In this document: positions 17,177-26,226 of the stretch, in pieces
Numbering within the stretch: position 1 is the stretch's first letter
How the letters are laid out: each line of letters opens with the position of its first letter
Assembly (NCBI RefSeq): GCF_000770795.1
Contig: NZ_JRKJ01000008.1
Coordinates: 124,001-188,000 of the forward strand
Reading direction: 5' to 3'
DNA length: 64,000 nucleotides
Origin: Lysobacter dokdonensis DS-58
GTDB taxonomy: Bacteria; Pseudomonadota; Gammaproteobacteria; Xanthomonadales; Xanthomonadaceae
Position numbers and translations under genes: made by a program
The notes under the pieces: generated by a model
The model's input: only the letters and a program-made list of their open reading frames with translations
Told to the model about the DNA's origin: nothing
Database searches by the model: none

Positions 17177-17419
17177 TCAGCCGTGCGCGGTGTCCATCAG
17201 GCGCGCGATCAACACGATGTCTTCGCCCATCGTCGGCAAGTGCAGCACGCCGATTTCTTCGGTTTCGATGATCAAACCTTCGCCCAGGTAGGACCACTCG
17301 GCCGCGGGATAGTCGGGCGCGTAGAGGTTGTCGTCGATGACGGCGACCACCTTGCCTTTCAGGCCGTCGGCGGCGACGCGGTCGCCGGGCAACACGGATT
17401 GTCCGCTCGTGTAGTGCAT
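17177..17419 (-). CDS. Small conserved-type hypothetical protein
   Basis: 80 residues beginning MHYTSGQSVLPGDRV. The pattern of Gly/Asp/Val (VLPGDRVAADGLKGKVVAVI) suggests a small SH3-like beta barrel of the kind used for binding rather than catalysis. No signal peptide or membrane segment. It is convergent with the CheB-like gene and divergent from a secreted protein at 17523. Function unknown. Confidence 0.65.
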   Translation of the reverse strand: MHYTSGQSVLPGDRVAADGLKGKVVAVIDDNLYAPDYPAAEWSYLGEGLIIETEEIGVLHLPTMGEDIVLIARLMDTAHG

Positions 17420-17522
17420 GGCGCGGAGTTTCGCATGCGCCGGATCGACGTCTTTTTCACGTCCGGTTCCTCCCGCGCACCGCGTTGCGATTGAAAATGC
17501 GGCTCGGAAACGGACGGCGGCG

Positions 17523-18200
17523 ATGATCACGGGACTGGTGTTTTCGGCGGCGCTGGCGGCCACGATGAGCGTCGATGCGACGGCATTGCAGCCGCTCGGC
17601 ACCTTCCACGGCAACTCTGCCGTGGCGCGCGATGGCGAGGCGTGGCTGGCGTTGCGGCTCGATGGCGACGATGCCGCGCTGGTCGCGACCAAGGTGCAGG
17701 TGCGCAAGATCACGGAAGGCGATGAGGAAGAAACCGAAGTCGCCGCGACCGTGCCCGACGCGATGATGCTCGTGCGCGGAAAGGGCCTGGCCGAAGGCGC
17801 GGTGCCGGTGGCGCCGATCGCGGACAGCAATGCGGCCGAACATGCCTTGCCGCTCGGCGAGCGCCGCTTCGACGTGCGCACGGTGTGCGTCGACGACGGC
17901 GAACGCGGCGGCCAGTTGCGCGTGAAGTGCGAGGTGCGCCTGCAGGAGGGCGCGAAGCAGCAAGTGCTGCTGCGCATGGACGGTTATCGCGAAGCCGCAA
18001 ATCCCGCGCCCGTCATCGCCGACGAGAAGGCGCCGAAGCTGTTGTTCGCCGGCGACCTGGATCGCGATGGCGCGCTCGACCTGATCATGGACACGGCGTC
18101 GCGCAGCAATGTCTCGAAGCCGACGTTGTATCTCTCGTCGAAGGCAGGCGAGGGCGAGTTGGTCGGGGAAGCGGCGACGAACGAAACGACGGGGTGCTGA
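17523..18200 (+). CDS. Hypothetical secreted protein with one calcium loop
   Basis: 225 residues with a Sec signal (MITGLVFSAALAATMSVDATA). The mature protein is beta-rich and carries one FG-GAP/EF-type loop (DLDRDGALDLIMD, about residues 181-193), suggesting single-site calcium binding. No catalytic motif. The start at 17523 was chosen over an in-frame upstream ATG because the signal peptide begins there. It is convergent with an EF-hand protein. Confidence 0.68.
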   Translation: MITGLVFSAALAATMSVDATALQPLGTFHGNSAVARDGEAWLALRLDGDDAALVATKVQVRKITEGDEEETEVAATVPDAMMLVRGKGLAEGAVPVAPIADSNAAEHALPLGERRFDVRTVCVDDGERGGQLRVKCEVRLQEGAKQQVLLRMDGYREAANPAPVIADEKAPKLLFAGDLDRDGALDLIMDTASRSNVSKPTLYLSSKAGEGELVGEAATNETTGC

Positions 18201-18209
18201 CCCCGTCGT
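18186..18209. terminator. Hairpin between convergent genes
   Basis: A perfect 9-base stem (ACGACGGGG / CCCCGTCGT) with a 6-base loop overlaps the stop codon of the secreted protein at 17523-18200 and sits 13 bases from the end of the convergent EF-hand gene. No T-tract follows, so it would be a weak or bidirectional terminator at best. Confidence 0.4.
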
Positions 18210-18221
18210 CGACGGCGACCG

Positions 18222-18635
18222 TCAGTTCACCATCTTCACGCCGAAGCGCGCCGCCAGTTCCTGCGGGTCGACGTTGCCGTCGCCGTTCTCGTCCATCCAT
18301 TTGAAGCGCATTTCCGAACCGCGATCGAGCTCGTTCACGTCGAGCTTGTCGTCGGCGTTGCGGTCGGCGACGCGCACGCGGTCGAGCGCGGTGGCCTCGG
18401 TCGCATCGGCGCCGAGCAACGGCAGGAGTTCGGACGGGCTGACCAGGTGATCGCCGTCGTTGTCGAGCGCGGCGATGAACACGTCGGCGTCGACTTCGTA
18501 CTTGCTCAGGCCGCCGTCGTGGTTCACGTCCAGGCGCGCAAAACGTTCCGAGGCGGTCGTGGCGATCTGTTGCGCGGCCAGCGGCGCGCTCGCGATCAGC
18601 AACACGACGACGAATCCTCTCAGTGACCTGGCCAT
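18222..18635 (-). CDS. Secreted EF-hand calcium-binding protein
   Basis: 137 residues with a Sec signal (MARSLRGFVVVLLIASAPLAA). Four 12-residue loops of the EF-hand type follow: DVNHDGGLSKYE, DNDGDHLVSPSE, DRNADDKLDVNE and DENGDGNVDPQE. Two pairs of hands would make a calmodulin-like calcium-binding protein in the periplasm or medium. The start at 18635 was preferred to 18692 because it gives the signal peptide. The role is unknown, but it lies convergent to another protein with a calcium loop. Confidence 0.83.
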   Translation of the reverse strand: MARSLRGFVVVLLIASAPLAAQQIATTASERFARLDVNHDGGLSKYEVDADVFIAALDNDGDHLVSPSELLPLLGADATEATALDRVRVADRNADDKLDVNELDRGSEMRFKWMDENGDGNVDPQELAARFGVKMVN

Positions 18636-18757
18636 GGCGATGTGCCCCGCGCGCGAAGGGAGGGGCCAGCAGACCAGTGACCGGAAGCGCACGCAATTGG
18701 CCTTTCGCCCAACGGCCGCTTAGGATCGCGGGACGACCCTGGGGGAGGGCGAGGACA

Positions 18758-19453
18758 ATGGCGGCGACAGGGACTGTGGCGGGATCCGCGCGCAAGGTCG
18801 CGTGGAGCGTGGGGGTGTTCGTGGTCGGGCTCGGGATCCTGGCGCTGGCGGCCACGTCCGCCTCGATGCGCGAGGCGCGCAGCCGCGAGGATGCGGCGCA
18901 GGCGGTGGTGGTCTCCAACGTCGCCTCCGCCCTGTGGTCGGCCGCCGAGCGCGATCGGCAAGCCTTGCGCGAGTACCGTCGCAAGGTGGCCGTGCACTCG
19001 GCGGCGATGGATCCGAAGCGGATCGCGGAACCGGAGGGCGCGTCGAAAGCGCGCGATGCGGTCGATCGCTTCCGCGCCGCGTGCGCGGAGTTGGCCGCCG
19101 CGCGCAACGCATCGGACATGGAATTGCTGCGGCAAGTCGACGCGCGCTCGGGCGGCGAGCGCACGAAGCAAGTGCGCGAAGCGCTCGAACGCATCGACGC
19201 CCACGCCCAGCGCATGCGCGAGAACCAGCGCACGCAGGCCGATGCGTTGTACGCGCTGGTCACGTTCCTCTCCTCACGCGAGGGACGCATCTCCTTCGAC
19301 AACCGCGGGCCGCTGTTCCGCGACGACGCGGACCTGGCCGAATACAACCGGCTGGCGCAGGAGGCACGCGCGCTCGCCGCGGAAGAAACGCGTTTGGCCG
19401 ACGGGATCGAGCTGGCGACGCGCAACGAGTTCGCGCGCCTCGCGCGTCCGTGA
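18758..19453 (+). CDS. Membrane-anchored coiled-coil protein
   Basis: 231 residues: a short basic N-terminus, one transmembrane segment (about 13-35), then a long alpha-helical, heavily charged region with many Arg, Glu and Ala residues typical of a coiled coil. No conserved domain recognised; the layout resembles the input half of a chemoreceptor but without HAMP or signalling domains. GAGGGCGAGG precedes the ATG. It ends immediately beside the convergent histidine kinase. Confidence 0.68.
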   Translation: MAATGTVAGSARKVAWSVGVFVVGLGILALAATSASMREARSREDAAQAVVVSNVASALWSAAERDRQALREYRRKVAVHSAAMDPKRIAEPEGASKARDAVDRFRAACAELAAARNASDMELLRQVDARSGGERTKQVREALERIDAHAQRMRENQRTQADALYALVTFLSSREGRISFDNRGPLFRDDADLAEYNRLAQEARALAAEETRLADGIELATRNEFARLARP

Positions 19454-20611
19454 TCAGCCCGCGTGCGTGAGCACCACGCGGCCCGCGACGGCTTCGAGCA
19501 TCCAGCCGGCGCGTTCGGCCGCGCGCGCCAGCAGCGGCGACAGCGCGCCGGCGTCGCTGCGACGCGGCGCGTCGTCATGGACCGCGTCGGCATCGACGAG
19601 CATCAGTTGACCGTTGCTGCGGCTCGCCACGATGCGGTGAGCGTCGCGCAAGTACTTGCGGACGAGCGCGCGTAGCAGCAGCACGGTTTCGCGATGCGCC
19701 ACGTCGAATGCGCCGGTGGCGTCGATGGTCGTCCGCTCGGGCCACGGCGCGAGGGCTTCGGACAGCAACGTGGCGGTGTCCATCGTTTCGCGTTTCACCG
19801 GCGCGCGACGCGCGGCGCCGAACAACAGTTCGACCAGTTCGCCGAGTTCCTGCGCACCGCGATCCAGTCGTTGCAAGCGCGCGGCGTCCGCGTCGTCCTG
19901 CGCCGGCATGTCCAGCATCACTTCCGTCACGCCCTGCACGACGGCGATGGGCGTGCGCAACGCGTGGCTGGCATCGGCGAAGAAGGCGAGTTGGCGATCG
20001 TCGGCGTCGACCAGGCGCGCCTGGTAGTCGTCGATCGCGCGCGCGAGGTGCCCGAGTTCGTCATCCGCCAGGCCATCGCGCAGGCGCGTGGGCTGCGGGG
20101 CGACGGGCAGACGATCGACCGCCTGCGACAAGGCGCGCACCGGCGCGAGCGCGCGGCCGGCGAAGAGCCATCCGAGCCAGCCGGCGAGCGCCACGCCGAG
20201 GACCACCATCGCCGCCAGCAACAGGCGAAGGTGCACTTCGAGTTGTTCGATGTCGCCCAGGTCGATGGTGAACCACATGCGGCCGGCGGCCGTGTCGAAA
20301 ACGCCGACATGGATGCCTTCGTGGCGCTCGTCTTCGTGCACGCCGAGGCCGAAGCGTCCGAGGTCGTCCGGGGGTTTCGCCAGCCAGCCACTGAGGCGTT
20401 GCGTGCGCGGCAGCTCCACCGGCAGGCGATTGGCGATGCGCAGGCTGTAATCCTCGGCCTGGCCGCGCAGCACTTCGGAGGCGATGACGTGTTCGTAATC
20501 CTCGGTGATCGCAATCACCGCGGCGGCGAACAGCAAGGTCATCACCAGGCCGAGCGCGGCGCACGCGAGGGTCACGCGGCGGCGCAACGATGCGGGCGTG
20601 CGTGCGCTCAT
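19454..20611 (-). CDS. Sensor histidine kinase with degenerate ATPase domain
   Basis: 385 residues: transmembrane helices near 14-36 and 129-151 around a periplasmic sensor of ~90 residues, a HAMP-like linker and a HisKA domain with H216 in FFADASHALRTPIA. The following ATP-binding region is short and has lost its usual motifs: the N-box asparagines correspond to R318 and D323, the G1 DxGxG is missing, and GLGLAI appears as GALSPL. Phosphatase or signalling-scaffold activity remains possible. Its ATG overlaps the stop of the response regulator (ATGA), so the two are coupled. It probably controls the divergent envelope operon. Confidence 0.85.
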   Translation of the reverse strand: MSARTPASLRRRVTLACAALGLVMTLLFAAAVIAITEDYEHVIASEVLRGQAEDYSLRIANRLPVELPRTQRLSGWLAKPPDDLGRFGLGVHEDERHEGIHVGVFDTAAGRMWFTIDLGDIEQLEVHLRLLLAAMVVLGVALAGWLGWLFAGRALAPVRALSQAVDRLPVAPQPTRLRDGLADDELGHLARAIDDYQARLVDADDRQLAFFADASHALRTPIAVVQGVTEVMLDMPAQDDADAARLQRLDRGAQELGELVELLFGAARRAPVKRETMDTATLLSEALAPWPERTTIDATGAFDVAHRETVLLLRALVRKYLRDAHRIVASRSNGQLMLVDADAVHDDAPRRSDAGALSPLLARAAERAGWMLEAVAGRVVLTHAG

Positions 20612-21297
20612 GCGCCGGGCACCTGGTAGCCGACGCCGCGCACGGAGCGGATCAGCGGCGTCCCGAAGGGTTTGTCGACGAGCGCGCGCAGTTCATACAT
20701 CTGCGTGTGCAATGCGCCCATGTCGGCGGTGTCGTTGCCCCACGCGGCGCGCAGCAGGCGTTCGTGCGGCACGATGCGCGGGGACTCGGACAACAGCGTC
20801 TCGAGCAACCGGCCCTGCAGGCGGGTCAGTGGAATGCGGCGGCCTTCGCGCAGGGCGGTCATGGTGCCGGCATCGTAGGACAGGACCGTGCCGACGGTCG
20901 TGTCGGCGGCCGGCGCTGCGCGGCGGTGGAGGGCGCGCAGGCGGGCATCCAGTTCCTTCAGCGCGAAGGGTTTGACCATGTAGTCATCGGCGCCGTGTTC
21001 GAAGCCGCGCAGGACGTCGTCGAGCGTGTCGCGGGCGGTGAGCATCAGCACCGGCACGCCGTCGCCGGCGTCGCGCAAGGCGCGGCACAGGTCGAGGCCG
21101 TCGAGGCGGGGCAGGCCGAGGTCGAGGACGATCGCGTCGAAACCGCCCCGTCGCGCATGCGCCAGCCCGGTCGCGCCGTCGCCGCAATGGTCGACTTCGT
21201 AGCCGCGGCGTTCGAGGAAATCCCAGATGTTGGCGGCGATGTCGTGCTGGTCCTCGACGAGCAGGACGCGCATGCCGGCGGAGGGGGGCGGGGGCAT
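20608..21297 (-). CDS. OmpR-family response regulator
   Basis: 229 residues. The receiver domain has the acidic cluster VEDQ, the phospho-acceptor aspartate in VLDLGLP and the lysine in VKPF; a winged-helix DNA-binding domain fills the C-terminal half and ends GVGYQVPG, typical of the OmpR/PhoB family. Two starts are possible, 21297 and 21273 (eight codons apart), with no clear ribosome site at either. It overlaps the downstream kinase gene. A tandem 9-base repeat with an 11-base period (21341-21360) in the divergent promoter region fits the binding pattern of this family. Confidence 0.9.
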   Translation of the reverse strand: MPPPPSAGMRVLLVEDQHDIAANIWDFLERRGYEVDHCGDGATGLAHARRGGFDAIVLDLGLPRLDGLDLCRALRDAGDGVPVLMLTARDTLDDVLRGFEHGADDYMVKPFALKELDARLRALHRRAAPAADTTVGTVLSYDAGTMTALREGRRIPLTRLQGRLLETLLSESPRIVPHERLLRAAWGNDTADMGALHTQMYELRALVDKPFGTPLIRSVRGVGYQVPGA

Positions 21298-21340
21298 GGC
21301 GCGCAGCGTGCCATGGCGGGATGACGGCGTGTTAACGAAC

Positions 21341-21360
21341 GGCTGAGGCAGGGCTGAGGC
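21341..21360 (+). promoter_or_regulatory. Tandem repeat, candidate response-regulator box
   Basis: GGCTGAGGC occurs twice, at 21341-21349 and 21352-21360, so the repeats start 11 bases apart, one turn of DNA, as OmpR/PhoB-family dimers usually require. It lies in the 120-base gap between the response regulator gene and the divergent envelope operon. Regulation of either side is inferred. Confidence 0.45.
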
Positions 21361-21417
21361 CGCATTACGCGGTGCGCGCCGAGGCTGTCGGCAGTCGTAC
21401 ACGTTGCCGGAGTTCCC

Positions 21418-23418
21418 TTGTCGTCCTGGAGTTCGATCCCCGCCCGCCTGCGCCCGCTCGCCTGGCTCGGCGCCTGTTTCCTCTTCGTGTCCACCCTCAC
21501 GCGGCTCGCGTTGCGACTGAAGACCGGCATCGCTGCCTTCGACGGCGTGCCCGGCGAGCTCCGCCTGTTCGCGATCGGCTTCGGCTACGACGTGCTGACG
21601 TTCGTCTACTTCGCGTGGCCGCTCGTGTTGTTGCTGTGGCTGTTGCCGAAGGGCTGGCTGGCCAAGCGCCGCGGGCGGTGGACCGTGGAGGCGCTGTGCT
21701 TCGCGATGCTCGGCGTGCTGCTGTTCGTCGCGGTGGCCGAGTGGACGTTCTGGGACGAGTTCCAGGCGCGGTTCAACTTCATCGCCGTCGATTACCTCGT
21801 CTATACGACCGAGGTGCTCGGCAACATCCGGCAGTCGTATCCGGTCGGGAAGATCCTGGTCGCATTGATCGCAGCGGCAGTCGGACTGGCATGGTGCACG
21901 CGCGGTGCCCGGCGTGCCGTGGTCGACACGATGCCGTTCGCGCGGCGCAGCGCCCTGGTCGCAGCGTGGTTGTTCGCCACGCTCGCCGGTGCGTGGCTCG
22001 TCGATGGCGAGATGAAGGATTCGGGCCGCAACAGCTACGCCGACGAGCTGGCGGGCAACGGCATCCACCAATTCTTCGCGGCGTACCGCAACGCGTCGCT
22101 CGATTACGATCGCTTCTACCGCACCGTGCCGGCCGACGAAGCGCTGGCGCAGGTGCGAAGCGCCCTGGCGACGCCCGACGCGACATTCCTCTCGTCCCAC
22201 GGCATCGACCGCCACATCCACAACGCGCGGCCCGAGCGGCGGTTGAACGTCGTGCTGGTGAGCGTGGAAAGCCTGTCTGCCGATTACAGCGGCACCTACA
22301 CCGGCGGCGATTCGCTCACGCCGCACCTGGATGCCCTGTCGAAGGACAGCCTCGTCTTCAGCCGGCTGTACGCCTCGGGCACGCGCACGGTGCGCGGGCT
22401 CGAAGCGTTGTCGCTCTCGGTGCCGCCGACGCCGGGCGAGTCCATCGTCAAGCGTCCCGGCAATACCGGGCTCTTCAGTCTGGCGGAGGTCTTCAACGAG
22501 AAGGGGTACGACTCCGAATTCCTCTATGGCGGCTACGGCGCGTTCGACGACATGAACGCGTTCTTCGCCGGCAACGGGTACGGCGTGCACGACCGCACCG
22601 AAATCCCGGCGAAGGACATCCACCACGAAAACATCTGGGGCGTCGCCGACGAAGACCTGTACATGCTCGCGTTGCATCGATTCGACCGCGTGCATGCCGC
22701 CGGCAAGCCGTTCTTCGCACATCTGATGACCACCTCGAACCACCGGCCGTACACGTTCCCCGCCAACCGCGGCCCGTGGCCGCAGAAGCGCCGCCAGAGC
22801 GCCGTGCTGTACACGGACTGGGCCATCGCCGATTTCCTGGCGCGCGCTCGGACGCACGCGTGGTTCAAGGACACGGTATTCGTCTTCACGGCCGACCATT
22901 GCGCAATGAGCGCGGGCAAGGCCGCGCTGCCGGCGTTCCGCTATCGCATCCCGATGTGGGTGTATGCACCGGGGCACGTCGCGCCGGGCCGGTTCGACGG
23001 ATTGATGGGGCAAGTGGACATCGCACCGACGGTGCTCGGATTGCTCGGGATGGACTACGACAGCCGCTTCTACGGTGTCGACGTGTTCGAACGCGCGCCG
23101 GCGCGTGCGTTCGTGGGGACGTACCAGCTGCTCGGTTACCTGGGCGACGAACGACTCGTGCAACTGGCGCCGCATCGCCGCGTGGCGACGCTCCTGCCGG
23201 CGATGCGCGCCGACCTCGCGCAGCCTGCGATCGCCGACGATCCGGCCGCGACGTTGCAGGCCGTGAGCTTCTACGAAACGGCCGCGCACGCGTTCCGCGA
23301 CGGCGGCATGCGCAAGTGGATGCACAACGCGCCCCCGCCGCGCGAGATCCCGGCCGAGGCGCCGACGCCCACGGCCCAGGTCCGCCGGACGCAACCGCGC
23401 CCACGAGCGGCGGGATGA
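21418..23418 (+). CDS. LTA synthase family sulfatase/phosphoglycerol transferase
   Basis: 666 residues with about five transmembrane helices in the first ~195, then an extracytoplasmic alkaline-phosphatase-fold domain. Metal-site elements are visible: VSVES (Glu), a catalytic threonine at 322 or 324 in ASGTRTVRGLEAL, and TADHC (Asp/His). This is the LTA synthase/OpgB family, which moves phosphoglycerol or phosphoethanolamine-type groups onto envelope glycans. Gram-negative members act on periplasmic glucans or lipids, so lipoteichoic acid itself is unlikely. The start is a TTG at 21418 behind GGAG. First gene of a five-gene overlapping operon. Confidence 0.85.
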   Translation: MSSWSSIPARLRPLAWLGACFLFVSTLTRLALRLKTGIAAFDGVPGELRLFAIGFGYDVLTFVYFAWPLVLLLWLLPKGWLAKRRGRWTVEALCFAMLGVLLFVAVAEWTFWDEFQARFNFIAVDYLVYTTEVLGNIRQSYPVGKILVALIAAAVGLAWCTRGARRAVVDTMPFARRSALVAAWLFATLAGAWLVDGEMKDSGRNSYADELAGNGIHQFFAAYRNASLDYDRFYRTVPADEALAQVRSALATPDATFLSSHGIDRHIHNARPERRLNVVLVSVESLSADYSGTYTGGDSLTPHLDALSKDSLVFSRLYASGTRTVRGLEALSLSVPPTPGESIVKRPGNTGLFSLAEVFNEKGYDSEFLYGGYGAFDDMNAFFAGNGYGVHDRTEIPAKDIHHENIWGVADEDLYMLALHRFDRVHAAGKPFFAHLMTTSNHRPYTFPANRGPWPQKRRQSAVLYTDWAIADFLARARTHAWFKDTVFVFTADHCAMSAGKAALPAFRYRIPMWVYAPGHVAPGRFDGLMGQVDIAPTVLGLLGMDYDSRFYGVDVFERAPARAFVGTYQLLGYLGDERLVQLAPHRRVATLLPAMRADLAQPAIADDPAATLQAVSFYETAAHAFRDGGMRKWMHNAPPPREIPAEAPTPTAQVRRTQPRPRAAG

Positions 23419-24035
23419 TCCGCAGGCGCTTCGCGTGGGTATGCGTCGCGGCGGCCGTCGTGCTGTCGCAAGTCACCGAGGAAGTCCTGGGCAACGAAAG
23501 CACGCGCGTCGACCGGGAGATCCTGGTGGCGATCCACGACAGCGTGTCGTCGGCGTGGCGCGCGGTGTTCGACGTCGTGACGCTCAGTGCATCTGCACGA
23601 GTGCTCCTGCCGGCAGTCGCGTTGCTCGCCATGGCGCTGGCCATCGCGCGGCATCGGCAGGAAGCGCTGCTGCTCGCCTTGTCCGCGGGCGGCGCTTCGA
23701 TGGTGGTGTATGTCGCGAAGACCGCGTTCGGCCGCGCGCGCCCCGACCTGTGGGACACGCAGTGGTATTGGGGATCCAGCTTCCCCAGCGGTCACACGTT
23801 GAGCGCCGCGGCGGTCGCGACGGCGGCGTGCCTGGTCGTCGCGCGACTGCGGCCGGCATGGGCGCGTGCATCCGTGCTGCTGGCGATCGCGTGGGTGGCG
23901 CTGGTCGCCTTGTCGCGGCTGGTGCTCGGCGTGCACTGGCCGACGGACGTGGTCGCGGCGGCGTGCGCCGGGTTGCTCGTCGCGGCCGGGGTGAGCGGTG
24001 CGTTGTCGATCATCGAGCGAAGGACGCAGCCATGA
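23415..24035 (+). CDS. PAP2 family phosphatase
   Basis: 206 residues, five or six membrane helices. The three PAP2 motifs are present: KTAFGRARP, SSFPSGHTLSA and SRLVLGVHWPTD, giving the Lys/Arg, Ser-Gly-His and catalytic His/Asp residues. Such enzymes dephosphorylate undecaprenyl diphosphate, phosphatidylglycerol phosphate or lipid A at the periplasmic face of the inner membrane. ATGA overlap with the upstream gene and with the downstream one. Recycling of a lipid carrier made by the operon is a reasonable inference. Confidence 0.9.
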   Translation: MIRRRFAWVCVAAAVVLSQVTEEVLGNESTRVDREILVAIHDSVSSAWRAVFDVVTLSASARVLLPAVALLAMALAIARHRQEALLLALSAGGASMVVYVAKTAFGRARPDLWDTQWYWGSSFPSGHTLSAAAVATAACLVVARLRPAWARASVLLAIAWVALVALSRLVLGVHWPTDVVAAACAGLLVAAGVSGALSIIERRTQP

Positions 24036-24772
24036 ACGAACGCACGTCGAGCAAAGTCCCGGCAGTCACCGCCGGCTTCTGGCTGGTCAAGATCCTGGCC
24101 ACCACGCTGGGCGAGACCGCCGGCGATGCGGTCACGATGTCGATGGGCCTGGGATACCTCGCGGGAACGCTGATCTTCGCCGCCATTTTCGCGGCGGCGG
24201 TCTACGCCCAGAGCCGCGCACGCGATTTCCATCCGATCGTCTATTGGACGACGATCGTGGCGAGCACGACGGTGGGGACGACGCTCGCGGACTACGCGGA
24301 CCGCTCGCTCGGCATCGGCTACACCGGCGGCGCCAGCGTGCTCGCATGCCTCGTGCTCGCGTCGTTGTTCGCATGGCACCGCACGCTCGGCACCATCGCG
24401 GTGGACAGCGTGGGCGATGCGAAGTCCGAAGGGTTCTATTGGGTCACGATCATGTTCTCGCAAACGCTCGGCACGGCGCTGGGCGATTGGGTGGCCGATA
24501 CCGCGGGCATGGGCTACCTCGGCGGGGTCGTTGTCTTCGGCGGTGCGCTCGCGGTCGTCGCGCTGTTGTATTTCAAGTCGCGCGTGTCGCACGTCGCGTT
24601 GTTCTGGGCGGCTTTCATCCTCACGCGGCCGCTCGGCGCGGTGGTCGGGGATTTCCTCGACAAACCGGTCGCGCACGGCGGCCTGGACCTGAGCCGCTAC
24701 ACCGCCTCCCTGGTGATCGCCGCGGCCATCGCCGGTTGCATCGCGTTGTTCCCCCAACGCGCCGCGCGGTAG
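24032..24772 (+). CDS. DUF347 (COG4705) membrane protein
   Basis: 246 residues with about eight hydrophobic segments. Four internal repeats share a G-x-x-x-G/A-D core: TTLGETAGDAV, TTVGTTLADYA, QTLGTALGDWVAD and RPLGAVVGDFLDK. This matches the uncharacterised DUF347 family (COG4705), whose repeats suggest a pseudo-symmetric pore or transporter. ATGA overlaps both neighbours' junctions. Its substrate is unknown; its place between a PAP2 phosphatase and a GT39 transferase suggests an envelope-linked role, which is inference. Confidence 0.82.
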   Translation: MNERTSSKVPAVTAGFWLVKILATTLGETAGDAVTMSMGLGYLAGTLIFAAIFAAAVYAQSRARDFHPIVYWTTIVASTTVGTTLADYADRSLGIGYTGGASVLACLVLASLFAWHRTLGTIAVDSVGDAKSEGFYWVTIMFSQTLGTALGDWVADTAGMGYLGGVVVFGGALAVVALLYFKSRVSHVALFWAAFILTRPLGAVVGDFLDKPVAHGGLDLSRYTASLVIAAAIAGCIALFPQRAAR

Positions 24773-24777
24773 CGCAC

Positions 24778-26226
24778 ATGCACGCGTCGTGGCACACGCA
24801 GTCCGGCCGCCGCGCGCTGCTGGTCGCGACGATGCTCGCGCTGGCCTTCGCATTCCTCGGCAGCCGCGGACTGTGGGATCCGGATGAAGGGCGGTACACC
24901 AACATCGCCGCGAACATGCTCTCCAGCGGCGACTGGCTGGTGCCGCATCGGCAACACGAAGTCGGCCACTGGACCAAGCCGCCGCTGACATACTGGGCCG
25001 TGGCCGCGAGCATGGGCGCGTTCGGCCTCGGGACGTGGGGCGCGCGAATTCCGAGCGCGTTGGCGTACCTCGCATGCACGTGCATGGTGGCGCGCATCGC
25101 AAGGCGGCTCGCGCCCGGGCAGGAGACGCGCGCGGCGCTGACCTTCGCGACGATGCTGTTGCCCGCCATCGCATCGCAGTTGGTGACCACCGATTTCCTC
25201 CTTGCCGCGTTCGAAACGCTCGGCATGTGGGCGTACGTCGAATTGCGGTGGGGCGATGGGCGTGCGCGCTGGTGGTGGGTGGCGTGGATCGCCTTCGCAC
25301 TCGCGTTCCTGACCAAGGGGCCGCCGGGCCTGTTGCCGATGCTCGCGATCGCGCTCGCCGAATGGAAGTCGCCGCGCGAGCGACGCGTGTTCCACGTCGC
25401 CGGGTTCGCGGCCTTCGCCGTGCTGGCGCTGTCGTGGTTCGTCGCGGTTTCCGCGCGCAATCCGCACCTGGTGCCGTATTTCCTCGGTAAGGAGGTGATC
25501 GATCGCGTTGCCACCGACGAATTCCGGCGGCACGGGGAGTGGTACGGGTGGGCCGAGGTCTACATCCCGACGTTGATGATCGGCACGTTCCCGTGGACGT
25601 TGTCCGTGGTCGCATGGCTGCGCGGCCGATTGCCGACGGCGCACGATCGGTTCGTCGCCGCTTGGATCGTCCTGCCGCTGGTCGTGTTCTGCATCGCGCG
25701 TTCGCGCCTTCCGCTGTATCTGCTGCCCTTGTTCGCGCCGATCGCCATCGCCACCGTGTTGCCGCGGGCCGGCATGCGTCCGATGCCATGGAACATGCTG
25801 ATGGTGTGGGTGCCGGTGTTGATCGGGTTGCGCATCGTCGGTGCGTCGATCGAAGCGCCGCAGGATGCCCGCGCATGGGCCGACGCGATCCGCACGCGCG
25901 CACCCGGACCGATCGACCAGGTCGTCTTCGTCGACGACGCGGCGCGCTACGGTCTGCGCGTGCACCTGGACGCGGAAGTGGAGCAGGTGAGCCTTGCCTC
26001 CGTCGCTGCGCCCGACGAGGCGCGCATCGACCCGGCGTTCGACGAATCCGCGGCGCGCGAGCTCGCCGAGGATCCGGATCCGTTGCGTACGGTGTGGATC
26101 GTGGAGTCGCATCGATGGAACGCCGCGCGTCGGGACCTGCAGACCCGAGGATTTCGCACGCACGCCCTCGGGACCCCGTGGCGCGATCGCGTCTTCTTCC
26201 GCGTCGAGCGCGGGCAGGGCCCGTGA
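24778..26226 (+). CDS. ArnT-like GT39 glycosyltransferase
   Basis: 482 residues. The first periplasmic loop carries LWDPDEGRYTNIAANM, the acidic motif of the PMT/ArnT (GT39) family, followed by many hydrophobic helices through about residue 350 and a soluble C-terminal domain. These enzymes transfer a sugar from undecaprenyl phosphate to lipid A or other envelope acceptors. ArnT itself would give polymyxin resistance, but the sugar donor and acceptor are not evident here. The start is an ATG five bases after the DUF347 stop. Confidence 0.85.
   Translation: MHASWHTQSGRRALLVATMLALAFAFLGSRGLWDPDEGRYTNIAANMLSSGDWLVPHRQHEVGHWTKPPLTYWAVAASMGAFGLGTWGARIPSALAYLACTCMVARIARRLAPGQETRAALTFATMLLPAIASQLVTTDFLLAAFETLGMWAYVELRWGDGRARWWWVAWIAFALAFLTKGPPGLLPMLAIALAEWKSPRERRVFHVAGFAAFAVLALSWFVAVSARNPHLVPYFLGKEVIDRVATDEFRRHGEWYGWAEVYIPTLMIGTFPWTLSVVAWLRGRLPTAHDRFVAAWIVLPLVVFCIARSRLPLYLLPLFAPIAIATVLPRAGMRPMPWNMLMVWVPVLIGLRIVGASIEAPQDARAWADAIRTRAPGPIDQVVFVDDAARYGLRVHLDAEVEQVSLASVAAPDEARIDPAFDESAARELAEDPDPLRTVWIVESHRWNAARRDLQTRGFRTHALGTPWRDRVFFRVERGQGP

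Noticed and set aside
20505-20522. Palindrome GGTGAT-CGCA-ATCACC
   Set aside because: It lies inside the histidine kinase coding sequence and is explained by codon use; no regulatory position.
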